DNA of 64,000 bases from Volvox africanus (GCA_030268105.1 BSDZ01000014.1:3105501-3169500), one strand, 5' to 3'. Shown: positions 12,401-24,419, numbered from the stretch's first letter. The notes: generated by a model from the sequence alone, not told the origin. A program made the numbers and translations.

Positions 12401-15400
12401 GGGTTAACAGAAAGCGAGATAGGGACCGCAGAGGCAGAAGCACGATGGTATGTGTGTATGTGCGTGGGGGGTAGTAATTGGGTCTTATGTTTCACTGTTT
12501 GTACGACTCCTGGTTGGCTACGAATGCGTGGCGCTGAAACGTGGTGGCGTCATCAAATTTGGGAACGCCTAAAACGACATAATGTGTTTCTAGTCTTACT
12601 ACAGTGAAATTTACATCCTTGAGAGGGGTATGAGAGATGCGACATGCTTTGTTTTCAGTCCTGTCCAAGTGGGTCCAATAAACGTCGTACATTGCCCACC
12701 AGTCCCAGGTACCGTACTTTTCTCATCAAACCCAGAGCTCGGTCATTCGTCACCCCCCTCCCGACCGCCCCAAATTCACTCACACAATGCAAGGGTTACA
12801 ATGTCCGGCACCGCCGTACACGACTCTAGGCCGGCGGGGAGCGCGACAGGGTACAGTACGGCGCCGCCGATCCTGATGCCGACCCTGTCATACAACTCCC
12901 GAACTGGCGTCGGGCAGCTTGTCTCCACACGGCTGCTTACGTTGTACGAGCAGGAGGTATGATAGGAGCTGGGATTTGGGTGTCAGCGAGAAATCTTCTC
13001 GTACTTTCCAAATATTGAATGTTTTGGCCAAAAGCACAAATTCTGTCGTTTTATCCACCTGTGATGCAATGCACGCTCATTCGTACACTGGCCCACGGGT
13101 CGGACCCCCTCCGGCAGGCACTCAACGGCCGCGCCGCCTCCGCATTCGGTTCCGGTCCTGCACACGGCCGACTGGGTGTCAGCTCTGCGGTGTTGACTCC
13201 CCCGGAGACTCCCACAAACTTCGTAAGCCCAGTATCGTACGGCGTGGGGTTTCGATCAGTGGGGCGACCGGCGCTGTACGTACCGCCTAGCAGTGGCAGG
13301 TACGGTATTTCCCGATCCATGGGTCTGTAAGCAGGAAGCGGTCTTTCCGTTCATATGACATCTTATTAGGCATTCACTTACCACATGGAAATTAGATGCT
13401 TTCTAATTTTCCAGACTTATGATTATTCTTTATATCTATGAACCAATGGGTTATGCTTATTAACTGATTACCTTCATCGTGTACGAGCTAGCGCCTATCT
13501 TAGCATGTAATATCAATTATGTCATGATGAGATGATAGTGATAAGGAGGAGGATAATGAGGACGAGGATGCTGATGATCTGTCGTCAATTCCCAAGCTCC
13601 TGTCTCAGGCTGAACAGCATATGGTACGGCATATTCGTATCCCCTTCGCCATCGCCACTGCCATCGTGGCGGCCTTCCACGCCCATCCTAAGTCCTAAGT
13701 CCTAAGTCCTAAACCCTAAGTCCCCAATCCCAAACCCACCTTACCAGCACCCACACTTCATACCCAACACACTTTTGCACATCAGGCGGCCCCGTGCGTT
13801 TTCCTCAACTGTTAACCGTCAACTGCTAACTGTCAACCGCCTTGCCGCCCCGGGTGTCAGGTCTTGTTTAATGGATGCAGCGGCGTTGGCTATGATGGAT
13901 GGTGTCATTGGCAGGGCGTTACTGGACAACCCTCCTAAGCTTTCGTCTTCAGGGGCAGCGGCGGCGGCGGCGGCGGCGGCGGCAGCAGCGGGTATGGCAA
14001 CAATGACCGTTACGGCGGCGGGGCAACATCCTAAGCGGCATGTCATCGCGGGGGCATCGGGGGAGTTGCCGGCGTTAGCGGCGGCGCTGTCTACCGCTAG
14101 TGGTTTGACAGGCAGTAATGTGGCGGCGGCAGCGGTGGTGACGGAGCGAGCACGGGATGAAGTGCACATCGGCATGGCGAGGGCGCGTACGGCACCAGCA
14201 GCGACGACCATGGCTGCAGCCGTGATGGTTGGCGCGAGAAGTGAACGAGGGCCCAACGTAACCGGCGTCACGGTCAGTGGCAGAGGCGTTGAACCTGGAG
14301 CAACGAGAGCGTCAACGTCGGCGGTCACAATGTCGGCGTCGGCGTTGGCGTCGGCGTCAGGGACCGTATCAGCGGCGGTTGAAGTTGATAGGGATCAGAA
14401 AGAATTGACATCCGATGAGGGGCCGGTAACAACAAGTGGACCGTTATCAACGGATAATGACTCATCGTCGGCGGAGGCGATTGCAGCACGTGTAATGCCG
14501 TACAATATGGAGGCCGCTGCAGCTCCCGGTTCCAATGGAGGCAACGGTGGCGGCGATGGCGCAAAGGTCCGCACGCTGCCGCATGGTCTTTCTGCATCGT
14601 TCATGACGCCGGTGCTGGCGGCGCCCGCGGCGATGGGATCGGCAACGGTGGTATATCACAATCCTGTCAGTGACATCCCGATGTCGTCGCTGAAAGAGCC
14701 CAGCGACGGCGGCGGTGGTGGTGGCGGCGGTGGTATGGGCGATGGTAAAGTACTGCACGACGAGGCAGAAGCTTGCGGAACGCCCGCGTGTCTTCGTGCC
14801 GTGGATTCTGATGCGGGTGGGTTTGTGCCGTGCAGATGCGACGTCACCGCTGCCCCAGGTGACGACGGCGGCGGCGCAGCTCCAGCTGTCCATGCGACGG
14901 TGGCCGCAGCAGCCAAGACATCCATCCAGGCAGCCTCCACTCGCGCACGCCTGCGCAGCTCTGGGCCCCCCTCTGCTGGGAGTGATGCACCCGGGTCCTT
15001 CACCGAATCGAACGCTGAGATCCAAGGACGTACACGGTCGTACTCCCGTACACATTCCATGGCAGACGGCCGCGCCGCTCAGGATGGCAGTGGCGGAAGA
15101 TTTACACCGCCGCCGCCGGCCCCTCGCAGCCTTGTACGACTTGTCACGACACGTCACCAGCAGGGCACCGCGGCCGCGGCTACAGCCGCCCCTGACACAC
15201 TCGCCGCCGATTTCACTGCCTCGGGACCCAGCTCCGTACATGCCATTTCCGTTGGTGCCGTACGTGTCCGATCGAGTACGGCAGGAGCTCTCCGCGCATC
15301 CCGGCGTACTTCAGGTCTCCTTAATGAGTCGGATGACTTCTTGGGCACGCCCCCTAGCTGCTTCGAGGGTTCGATGGAGGCGTTGGCGAAAGATCATGAT

Positions 15401-18400
15401 CGTGATGATGACGGCCAAGGCTCGCGATCTCGTGCAGCAGTGATGACGTGGCGGCAGCGGCGATCACAAAGGTATCCGTACAATGGAAGCGATACAGATG
15501 ATTACGACGATGAAGATGACGATTTTGACGAGTACGACGACAAGTACGCTTACATCGGCACAATGGACACTATCAGTGCAAAGCCGCCTGCGTCGGCGCC
15601 GCAAGGAAGGCGAAGGGCGGCGGTGGAGGACGGCGGCGGCGGCGACGGACGGCCCACGTTTTCATCAGCTGCCACTAACGTCGTGGCAACGTATGCCGGT
15701 GGACGGACCAGCGGAGGTCCCCAGGGGGCATCTAGCGAGCCGATAGCCTGGGCGCTGACGGACGATGAAGATGGCGGTAGCGGTGTTGACGTCGACGGCG
15801 CCTTGGACGCTGGCGGCGGCGGCGTTGGTGGTGGCAAAGAGCAGAACGAGGGACCGAGGGGCCGGGCTACAGGGGGGTTGTCGTACAAGGTACGTTCAAA
15901 TCGGCACCACCGATACAAAGGTCGGAGGGGCAGAGGGCGGAGGGGCACAGGGGCAGAGGGGCGGAGGGCAAATAACCTTCAATGATGATGTTAAGTGGTC
16001 GGCGCCAACCTGCCCTCCTATCGCACCTTGCCCTGCAGCCCACTTCTTTGCTGAAGCCCTCCGCGTCCTTCGGGGCCACCATCAACCGATCGACATCGCC
16101 ACACGACACTGAGATGTCGTACCGGACCAGCAACGCCGTCGGCAGCCGACTTGCGTCGGCTGCCGCCGTGTCTGCAGCCGCAGCCGCAGCTAGCGGTGGC
16201 GGTAGCCGCGGCGGCAGTACCAGCTTCCCTGACCCCCGGCTGACCCTAGGCGGTGGAGGTAGCGGTGGCAGTGGCAGTAACGGCGGCGGCGGCGGCACAG
16301 CGTCTTCGGCGTTGGAGCGCTACGCAGCACGGATGACGGCGGCACCAACCTTCCGGTGTGTCACACTTGAAAAAATCAAGTTTCGTAAATTCAGAATCCT
16401 TCTCATCATAACGTTAGGCCGCTAGCAAGTCGTACATCCCAAGCCCTCTCCCTCCCTGGATTTCGTAACCTTGCAGGATGAGCCTGACCAACATAGCAGA
16501 CATGAAGCCCCAAAGGATCTCACACGCCGCTCGCGCCGCCGCCGCGGCCGCCGCCATGGCGGCGGCCATGGGCAACGGCGGCGGCGGCGGCGTCACCTCC
16601 ATCCATTCCGCGCCCTTACGTTCCCTATTCTTGCAGCCCGCGGGGAGTGGCATTTCCAGCGGAGGCGGTGGCGGCGGTAACGGCCACTTGATGCACCAGA
16701 CGGCGGCGCTGCATCCGTACCACATGGCGACCAGTCGTTTGGCCCCGATGCGTCCAACCCGGGTGAGCGAAGAAGCGGAATCCTGTGAGGAGGTGCCGCT
16801 GGGTGTGGTGATGGGCGGCGGCGACGCATCGAATGAGAAACCCGGTGGCGGCGCTGGCACTAGCTGGGATGCCGACGACGACGGTGGCGACGGCGGCGAC
16901 GGCGGCGGCGACGGCGACGGCATGATCGCCATGTCGTCGTTGATGGTTGTCGGTGATGAGGACGTCAATGCCGAGACCTACATCGGCGCCATTCAGTCAT
17001 CTACCAGCAACGCGAGCTTCGCCATTGGCGGCGCGTCCGTCGCGGCCGCCGCCATTGCATGTGGTGCCTCTCGTGGAACCAGTACGGCACATGGGTACGG
17101 TTCTCATACGGCTGCGCCAGTGTCTGGGGAGGGGTTCGCAAGGATTCCCAATACGGTTAGCAAGTCGCCGCCGGGTCGCGCCGCCGCCGGCATACCGTCA
17201 CCCCTCTCTCAACGTCACTCAGGTGCTCATGCCGTACACGGTGCTGACGGTGCGGTGTCAGCGTTGTTGTCAGGAGGCGGTGCCGGCAGCTGGGATTTGA
17301 CTTTCAAGCAATTGTCCCGCGCGGTGGTAGCGCCGCCACAGCGCACCGGCGGCGGCTTGCGCGCGGCCATGGTCAGCCGCCGAAGCCTCATGGCTGCTGA
17401 GCGACCTTCAGAGAGTGGAATCTCAACGCCCAATGGCAGTAGCTTTTTCAGCATACGGCGCGGCGGAGCTGATGACGGTGGCGGCGGTGGTAGCGGTGGC
17501 GGCGGCAGCGGCATTGCCGCCGCTGCTGGTTCCCTGGCCGCCAGTATCGGCATTGCTGTCGCAAGCGGCAGCGGCTCCGGCTCCGGCATGCAGCTCCTGT
17601 CGATGCCCCAAGGTTCCAGCGGCGGCGGCGCGGCGGCGGCGGTGGCGGCCAGCAGCAGTGGACATGTACTATTAGGGGCGGGTGTGCAGCCCAGCGGCCC
17701 CGCTATGGCACCGGTTCGGGAGCTAAACTGCAGCCGGTTCGTTGGGACGCAAAGTAGCAGCAGCGGCAAGGCTAGCAAGTTACAGGTGCGATTATTGGGG
17801 GGGGGGAGCCGGGAGGGAGGGCGGAAGGCGAGAAGGAGGGCGGGAGCTAGGGGCGGGTAACAGCAATAGAACCCAATAAAGCTTACCCCCGAGTGGGTAA
17901 TCGACAAATGAATGTCGTTCAAGAAAGCACGACGTGAAAGCAGAGACATGCTGCGCATGGTGGATCGAAGAATAGGAAGACGTACAGTGGTAGTGACATC
18001 CGTCATCATCATGATAATACATTTTGAGTTTGAGTTTGACTTTGACTTGGTGTGCATGTTTTGTATTCCTGCTCCCGCTTCCTCGCAGACGACACTCATT
18101 CCGCCAGAGTCGATCACATCACCCACCGGGTCGCCGCCATCCGCCATCTTCATACCGCACGTCGCGTCGGAGTTTGCCACCGCTACTGCTACCACTACTA
18201 CTGTCTCTACTGCCGCTAATGCAATCGCTAATGCCATCACCGCCCCTGACAGTGGCTGCGCCAGCCATCACCCTCACGGCGGTTCGAACAGTGCCGGCGC
18301 CGTGGCGCGGCGGCGACATGCCGCGACTGACGGTGGCGTTGGCGCCAGCGGCCCGCCCTCCCTGGGCGCCCGCCCGCCCTCCGTTGACGTTAGCGGCGGT

Positions 18401-19822
18401 GGCGATGGTGTTGGTGGCGGCGGCGGCAGCACTATGCATGCGGGGATGCACTTGACGGCGGCGGTAGTGGCGGCGAAGGAGCTGCGGCTTCAGTCAGAAA
18501 GCACACGGACTGCCTTCACGGCCCTGGCGATGGCGGCGAGGGCCCGCAGGTTTGTCTGTCTGTCTGTCTATCCCGGTCTGTCTATTTGTCCCTGTTTGTC
18601 TGTCTGTGGGTCTGTGGGTCTGTGGGTCGGTGGGTTGGTGGGTCGGTGGTGACCATGACTTAGGTGGGGATAAAGGAAGCTGGTTGAGGGCCTGGACTCT
18701 CGCACATGTTCCTGCCTACAGAAGTGTTTAGCCGGGCTGAGGGAGGTGTTGGGGGAAGTGCTGTTGGGCTTTCCGACGCTGTCATGGACCGCACAGGTGG
18801 CTCAGTTCATCTCTTACGGCTTTCCTTTTCTAATCTCGGCCATATCTTCATGTCGTCATGTGTACGGGCCCAGGTCATGTACGGGCCATGTCTTGACATC
18901 TGTTGCCCCTTCGTCTCCGCACGAGTCACCCATCCTTGCAAAGCTCATCGCCACCAGCCAATCGCTCGACGGTATCAAACAACCGCACATCGATCGCCAC
19001 TCCAATGCGCATCCTGCGCCGTTAGCCGCAGCCACGCGGGTGCGGGTGTCGCACGAAACGGAGGCCGGCTGCAAAACGGGCGGCGGCGGGGGGTCGGCGG
19101 CGGCGGTGGCGGTGGCGGCACAGCCTATTGTGATGCCCGGCGGCGGCAGCGTCGCCGCCGCCGCCGCCGCCGCCGCCGCTGGGCGGGCGGGTCCGTCCGG
19201 CACTAGCCGCTCGAGCTGGGACGCTGGCAGAGTGGCCAAGTCCTTCAAGCGCCTAGGTAACTTACTAATGCCGAGCAGCCCGCCGGCGACGACACGGCAA
19301 ACGCTACCGAGCTTTCAAGTGCCAGCAGCGGTGGCGGCGGAGGACAGCGGCGCTACCGTCGCCGTCCCTGTTTCCGTCTCCGGCATCGCCGGCATCAGCC
19401 GCATGCCCAGCGCCAGCAGTGAGGGCGGCGCCAGTGTGCCGAGTCGGCTGCTGCGCCGGATGATCAGCAGCAAGGGACGCAGTACCGAAGGCGTCTTTAC
19501 CGGCGGGGGCATCGCGACTGTGGAGGAGGACAGTGAGGTGGTGGGGCTGCCGCCGCCGCCGCCACTTGCGGCGGCTTCGGTGGCGGCTTCGGTGGCAGCG
19601 GCTACAGCACCCTGCGCCCGCGGCGGCGGCGGCGGCGGCGGCGGCAGCTGTGGTGATACCGCCATTATTGCGCCTCTGGAAGCACCTCCAGCGGAGCTGG
19701 CAGATGCATTGTTCGGACGTACGACATCCCGTCGCTCTGTCGTACTCTACAATCCTTCAGCAATGCCTCTGGACCTGTATTCGTCACCGTCTCGCGCCCC
19801 GGCGGCGTCGTCATCATGCTAG
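2236..19822 (+). CDS. Flavin-containing monooxygenase fused to a giant low-complexity C-terminal tail (19 exons)
   Basis: Exons by GT/AG borders with matching phases: 2236..2383, 3533..3912, 5035..5109, 5569..5676, 6086..6222, 6509..6684, 7156..7239, 7711..7838, 10913..10978, 11324..11382, 11468..11616, 12060..12447, 12659..12956, 13118..13299, 13861..15889, 16039..16355, 16477..17785, 18089..18549, ~18742..19822; about 2,524 residues. FAD motif GAGISG with downstream VLERE and GGVW (exon 1); ATG motif VVVATG (exon 2); FMO signature FRGRILHAQDL (residues 181-191), fitting FxGxxxHxxx(Y/F) except for the final L; NADPH-type GASKTA (211-216); second IMATGH (exons 7/8). The family oxygenates N/S-containing or other small molecules using FAD and NADPH; the substrate is unknown. 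A poly-Gly insertion lies in exon 2. The exon 15 acceptor could instead be 13785, in the same frame. The exon 18/19 junction is the weakest call: a better acceptor at 18721 does not match the phase. Confidence 0.75.
2781..2943. repeat. Perfect 61-bp inverted repeat with 41-nt loop in FMO intron 1
   Basis: Arm 2781..2841 is the exact reverse complement of arm 2883..2943, with no mismatch over 61 bp; the loop is 2842..2882. Transcribed as part of FMO intron 1 (or from the other strand), it would fold into one long perfect hairpin. Complementarity stops sharply at both ends and no clear target-site duplication flanks it. It may be a small-RNA hairpin precursor or a foldback element. Confidence 0.9.
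2994..3060. repeat. Dispersed intronic repeat, copy 1
   Basis: The stretch running from a G-rich GATAGGGGGGTA through CTGGCAGTCCCTACCTTCCC closely matches 8281..8340 in FMO intron 8, both in plus orientation, with a few substitutions and an indel. It is probably a fragment of an interspersed repeat family. Confidence 0.7.
3302..3392. repeat. 14-bp minisatellite in FMO intron 1
   Basis: Six perfect tandem copies of GGCCCCCTGACCCC (3302..3385) are followed by a partial seventh. It lies about 140 bp upstream of exon 2. Confidence 0.95.
4452..4591. repeat. (GGGA)n purine tract in FMO intron 2
   Basis: About 140 bp of GGGA repeats are interrupted at regular intervals by GACGG. One strand is entirely purine for long stretches. 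It is complementary to the (CCCT)n tract at 11140..11320 in intron 9 of the same gene. Confidence 0.9.
5137..5206. repeat. GT microsatellite, FMO intron 3
   Basis: GT-rich run interrupted by CAC and TTT, beginning shortly after the exon 3 donor (5110). Confidence 0.9.
5888..5960. repeat. GC/GT microsatellite, FMO intron 4
   Basis: Alternating purine-pyrimidine run: GCGCGC merging into GTGTGT with occasional TAT steps. CA-type repeats follow at 6017-6060 before exon 5. Confidence 0.9.
6395..6490. repeat. ACACAT microsatellite just upstream of FMO exon 6
   Basis: Many copies of ACACAT and ACGCAC fill the end of intron 5, stopping about 20 bp before the exon 6 acceptor (6508). Confidence 0.9.
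7307..7512. repeat. CA-rich microsatellites flanking a dispersed repeat, FMO intron 7
   Basis: Two CA-type runs (7307..7350 and 7431..7512) flank a segment similar to 9852..9960 in intron 8, which contains AGAGCC, CAAA and GATGCTGA blocks in the same order. Confidence 0.75.
8281..8345. repeat. Dispersed intronic repeat, copy 2
   Basis: Second copy of the unit at 2994..3060, with shared blocks CACCCGT and CTGGCAGTCCCTACCTTCCC. It lies in the 3.07-kb intron 8 of the FMO gene (7839..10912), which is much longer than its neighbours because of inserted repeats. Confidence 0.7.
8655..9168. mobile_element. Putative short non-autonomous element with 12-bp terminal inverted repeats and a tRNA-like core
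   Basis: TATCCTGGGGTA occurs twice at 8657-8680. Its reverse complement TACCCCAGGATA occurs at 8718 and near 9155, so the motif brackets about 500 bp. Inside, 8746..8816 is a 71-nt tRNA-like segment: GCCATT at its 5' end pairs with AATGGC at its 3' end, and GGTTCGAATTT resembles a pol III B box. This could be a MITE or a tRNA-derived SINE; a target-site duplication is not clear. Confidence 0.4.
9173..9345. repeat. Relic of a family C LTR in FMO intron 8
   Basis: Blocks GACTTTAACATTGGCTCACC, AAGATGCACGGC and TAGGTATCATGCT match, in order and with substitutions, the LTR at 61349..61607. There is no associated internal region, so this looks like an old solo LTR. Confidence 0.6.
9582..10223 (-). 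pseudogene. Possible transposon coding remnant in FMO intron 8
   Basis: A 213-codon open frame on the minus strand lies inside intron 8 in AT-richer sequence, where a chance ORF of this length is less expected. Parts look protein-like (WKTGDGLCVWKSWAYM, NPTDLVELLASDYELAW), but no domain is recognised. The flanks (10020-10200 and 10530-10670) resemble each other weakly, suggesting a duplicated repeat. It may be a transposable-element fragment or a chance ORF. Confidence 0.25.
11140..11320. repeat. (CCCT)n pyrimidine tract forming the 3' end of FMO intron 9
   Basis: About 180 bp of CCCT repeats with TGT and TT interruptions end at the TAG acceptor of exon 10 (11323), so the tract doubles as an extreme polypyrimidine tract. 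It is complementary to 4452..4591. Confidence 0.9.
12151..19822 (+). other. Disordered Ala/Gly/Ser-rich tail of the FMO gene
   Basis: Exons 12 (3' part) to 19 encode about 1,990 residues dominated by poly-Ala, poly-Gly, Ser, Thr and Pro runs with a few acidic patches (e.g. around 15500-15550) and short hydrophobic or helical islands. No domain is recognisable. Seven successive splice junctions keep one frame, which argues for one transcript rather than chance GC-rich ORFs. The tail could still be a separate downstream gene if an internal promoter and start exist; exon 15, at 2.0 kb, would be the natural place to look. Confidence 0.5.
13686..13724. repeat. Telomere-like heptamer repeat in FMO intron 14
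   Basis: About five tandem CCTAAGT/CCTAAAC units. CCCTAAA-type heptamers are the complement of plant-type telomere repeats, so this may be a short degenerate interstitial telomeric tract. Confidence 0.6.
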
Positions 19823-22560
19823 GAGATGCCTCAACTTGTACGGCCTGCTCAGCTCACCCGTGATGATCAGCAACTGTCTGGGGGTTGGGCCCCGTGGCGC
19901 TTAGCGCGCTCGCGCCGCAGAAGAGGTCAGGTCACGCAGTCCTGCCGTACAGGGCACCCGGCCCTCCCTCGGCGAGGGCGCCCGGGGTCGAGGGGACGGG
20001 GAGTGAGGGGGCGAGGCCGCTGACCCATGGGATGGTGACGGCGGTGGCGAAAGCGGTGGCTACAGGACGTTGCAGAGGTCAGATCTAGCAGCAGAAGGCG
20101 AAAAGTTGGAGGGACGAAAAGAGGGAGCTGAAGAGTTAATATGTACGCGAATGCCGTCGTACATTCCAATCTAGACCACCTCAGCCTGACCCAGATGGAA
20201 GTTACAATTACACCAGAAACGCAATCTGTGCTGAGCTGTGTCCTGAAGCGTGTGGGCGTCTGGATCCCTGCAACAGGGTTCATAGCCCAAGTTTAAGTCG
20301 ACGTTTAAATGAGGCGGAATGGAAAAAGGAGGATCGCCGATGTTCATTCTTCAGTGCCGTACTGACACGGCATTACCCGTACAGAACGGCACTGAACGGC
20401 ACTTAATCGTCCAGCTCGTGTTGCAGTCGTACATATCATCATCATATGTCAGCACAAATTGTAGAAAAGGAAGAAAGAGAAACCCATATATAGGTTGCGG
20501 AACGGGGAGTTATTGGGGATGGTGTCGGAGAATGCCGCAACACGTTATGTTTCGCTGTACGATACTGTGGCACCATACACTGTCATACGCCATCTCTCAT
20601 TGTAGGACTAAGTTGCTCATTGTTTCTCGCATCAAGCTACGTGCTTTCGCGTGCGGAAGCGTGTCTGTGTATATGTGTATGTGCGGATAAGGCCCCCAGC
20701 CAGAGCTGGTCGCATACCCATGTTGGGGCTTATGTGAGTGCCTCTTGGAATAGGGGTGGGAGGGGGGATGGAGGAAAAGGGGAGGATGGCAGGAGGGTAT
20801 CGTCTCTTATGGTGCGGGGAACCCACGTCGCGCGCACGTCGGTGAGGCACTCTCTCCCCCCCCTCTCAGGCCAGCTGCCACACAGCCTCAACCTCCCTCC
20901 CTCCTTTTGCTTCCGATCCGCACATGGGTTTTGGTGTCACTTGTTGTTTTTTGTCGTACATCATGGCCGGATTCTTTGCATGTGGGCGCACTCGGAGGCA
21001 CGTATGCAGGTGTATCCACATGTGTGGGTTTCCCAGTACGGCCCTGCTGATGCTGTCGTACGTAACAGCGTACGTACGAGGTCGTACGGTCATAGCGCGG
21101 AGTCTCAACACGCCCTCCCTCCTAAGTTTGCTGATGCCTCGTGGGGTTTGATCCCGGGGTTTTATTACAAACTTATCCCTTTCGCCAAAATCTAATATCC
21201 ATATATCAAATCTTTCACGTTATTGTTATTGTTGTTGTTGCTGCTATTTATTAGATGTTTGGGAATGGCGGAGAGGCTTCAGAAAGAGTTTCGTTCAGCG
21301 TACGTAATAATAGCGACGTATGGGGATAAATTCATACGTCAACGTCGCGTGTACGACAAGTCCGGCATTTTGCTTTCCTTTCATCGTATGCCCGCACCCT
21401 CGCACGCTGACACGATGTTGTGCGGGCAAACATACGGACTGGCAGAGGGGGAGGGGGGGAATGCTACTGCCATGTCCAGGGAGGGTTTGTTGCAGTTGCC
21501 TTTTCAAAGCAACTAACAATCTAATCTGATCTAATCTGTGATCTTATTCCCGAATATGAAATTTGGATGGGTTTAGTCGTACCTTTTGTACGACATTATT
21601 TTAAACGATAGCTTCCTTCATACACGTATACCCGCGCACACACATGCGTGGACGTTTGTTGAAAGTATACACACATGTATTGTATGTATGTATGTATTAT
21701 TGAGAGCTATACGCGCATGCCTGCATCTGGTATATGATTGTGGCCGGGTGTCTGTCAAGTGGACTCGCAGGTAGTATTTGAATACCATCTCTCTTTGTTT
21801 TGGTATGGGGCGGGCTAAGGGGGGGGAACAGGAGGGAAGGGGACGAAGCTTGGGTGTGCGCTGTATATGTACACAGCTACGAGTACAACAAACCAATATA
21901 TGCACTGTGCTGGTGGATGCTGGTGGGACCACCTACCTACCGGAACATCACTGGTTTCGGAGCAGTCAACGTCCCTAGGGGCGAATGGATGAGGGTGCCC
22001 CGAAATACACCAGGGGGGGGAGGGGGGGACTGCTGCCGGGTGGTAGTGGCCCCCGGGTGAATCAAAAACAATTATCACAACCCCCCCACACACACATACA
22101 CACACTTACAGGTGTGGGTCGGTGATGTACGGAATTTCCCCCATAACGCGCAACTGAATGGATAAGTGTGCGTGGTCTGTATCTGTATGTGCGTAAGACC
22201 CTATTGGGGGCCATCTTTGATTGCCTGTACGGAATATACGCCAGTCCTTTTTGCTCTAGAACTCAACTTATGTATGGTGATGAAGCTATGGTGGTACAAC
22301 TATTAATTGTCGTAAAATGCCGTACGATTACGCAGAGGCAGGGGGACGTGAGCAAATGGGTCGGTGCCTGGTGATGGTAACGGTGTGTGTGTGTGTGTGT
22401 GTGTGTTTGCCGGCATGTACGGCCGCCTGTGTGCTTCTGGGAAGGGCTGTACTGTGTGGCTTTATTTATACGTACAAGTTTCCTTGTCATGTGGCTTAAA
22501 GGCCTAGGAAACTTGCTTGCGTGAGCGCAATTATCGATATTTCTGCGAGGATGGAGGGAC

Positions 22561-22593
<33 letters not shown>

Positions 22594-24419
22594 GGGGGGC
22601 GAGCTGACGGGCTAGCTTGGCTAAGGTGTCTTTGCTCAGTGTGATATGCGGGCGATCACAATTGTGTGCGGCAGTACCAATGATCCACGTATGTAGGGGC
22701 GCGCCTGAAGGGCGCAATATACATTTCATATATGCAGTGGTGGTTGATGACCGGATGCGGCCGTCCGAGACGCTTTGTGCATCTCGGATGTCAGAAGTCC
22801 GCCGCCGTCAACGGATAGCACGTGATGCGCATATATGGCGTGACATGCCTATCGACAGATCAGGATGAAGAATATATATGTACATGAATATGAATATGGG
22901 GTGATGTGTTGATTCATTGAAGCCATGTGTAAGGCAGTACGGAATGCGCGAGATGCAGCCGCAGAGGCACTCAGCAGCCCCTCCACCAATGACCCGGTGT
23001 CGGCGTCGGTGTGCGGTGTCCGTGTGCTTACGGGCTATGGCCAGGGCTTATCGTAGTACATACATCAGCGCCGCTACTGCCGCCCATACCCCAGCTACAC
23101 AGCTTCAACTTTAGCAGCTACAGCCGTCCGTCATCAGGAGCGTTCTGGATGTCGCTGACTGACCTGTGTATGCTGGTGCTGGTGTGTAGGTGTGTTCGTA
23201 CATGCAGCCCTAGGATGTAAGTGGTGAGACGCCGACAGGAAGAGGGGCCGTACGTGTACGTGCACGTGTACGTGTTTTGAGGCCTCAACAAGTAAACATA
23301 TGACGAGCGCACGGGACACTGGATGCGAAAAGCCTTGTTGAACCGGACCGCGGCAAATGAATTTGCTACGATGATCAATCTAAGGAAAGGCTGGTTACTG
23401 GGTTTATTGTCCCATCCTCTGGAGGGCCGTTCATCCAGCGCTGCAAACGCCGCGAGCTTTGCCCAGAAATCAACCACGTTAGTACCAATCCTAAAAGAAC
23501 GGTAGTCGAAGTACTCCAACTGAAAGCGCACCCTGGTACGGCTTGTACGAGTACTCCAGTGTGTTTCTCCAAATTGAGCTCTCAATGGTTGGGTTCCGGT
23601 CTTCATCTCACATAAAGGAAGAAGGCCGTTGGTCAGATAATTAAGCCCAGCTTAGGACCCATGGGTCTCAGCATCGGTCTCAGCAAGTTTACCTTTGCTA
23701 TTGCAAGTACGAGCAAGTACGTATCCGTCATATTACTTTTTTGTTAATGAATTGCTACACTAGGACATACTGCGTCGGGGCTTTAAGCTCTCCGGTAGCA
23801 AGGTGGGCAGCTTTTAGCAACCTTCACTGGCCGGAGGACTGGACAACGGCGCAGCAACCGATGGGAGAAGTGTTGATAAGATATATATGTTGTATAATAG
23901 GCTGTCGCCAATTGTTTGATTTTTTCTGGTGACGTTGCAGTTGTTCTTAGCAAACACTTTTCGGCGGCACCGGCACCTTACTACAGGACAACTTGCAAAC
24001 CTTACTTAGCATTTTGGGAACATCAGCGCTAGCGATGGAGGATACGTTCACATTCCGTGGACCTAAAGCATTATCCTAATTCCTTCGCCGACTGTGAAGT
24101 TGCAGAGGAGTAAACTCCTGCAGTTACGCGTACGGCTAATACGGCTAGGGTGCTATAGCTCCGTCTAGAGTCCCATCGTATACATCATTCACCTCACCGT
24201 TAGAAATGTTAATTAACACATGAGAGCATAGGTACATTGCGCATTTGCTTAGCCGCGCGCCCCTTTCGAGGCTTCCGGTTGTAGGGGTCCGTTGCTACAA
24301 CGCCGAATGTTTGTAAAGCTTGAACACTGGCATCAAAGTGTTACTGGTATGCTTAGGAAGCTTCATCAGCGCAGCATGCCTTGGTGACGGCACTTGTAAC
24401 GTGTCTGCGAACGCCAGGC
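19823..24419. other. 4.6-kb stretch without a supported gene
   Basis: It follows the FMO stop and probably includes its 3' UTR. No ORF chains into a credible exon series on either strand. It contains a (GGCT)n run at 22560..22593, a GT run at 22385..22406, a palindromic CGTGTACGTG-type stretch near 23250-23275, and very many CGTAC/GTACG pentamers. Non-coding transcripts cannot be excluded. Confidence 0.5.

Noticed and set aside
13819..19665. Long minus-strand ORFs opposite the FMO tail (e.g. 14462-15241, 17227-18240)
   Set aside because: They mirror GC-rich codon-repeat exons on the plus strand, which create open antisense frames; they show no splice chain or recognisable motif.
20319..22105. 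Several ORFs of 90-190 codons downstream of the FMO gene
   Set aside because: They share no splice-compatible continuation, have no motif, and overlap one another on both strands.
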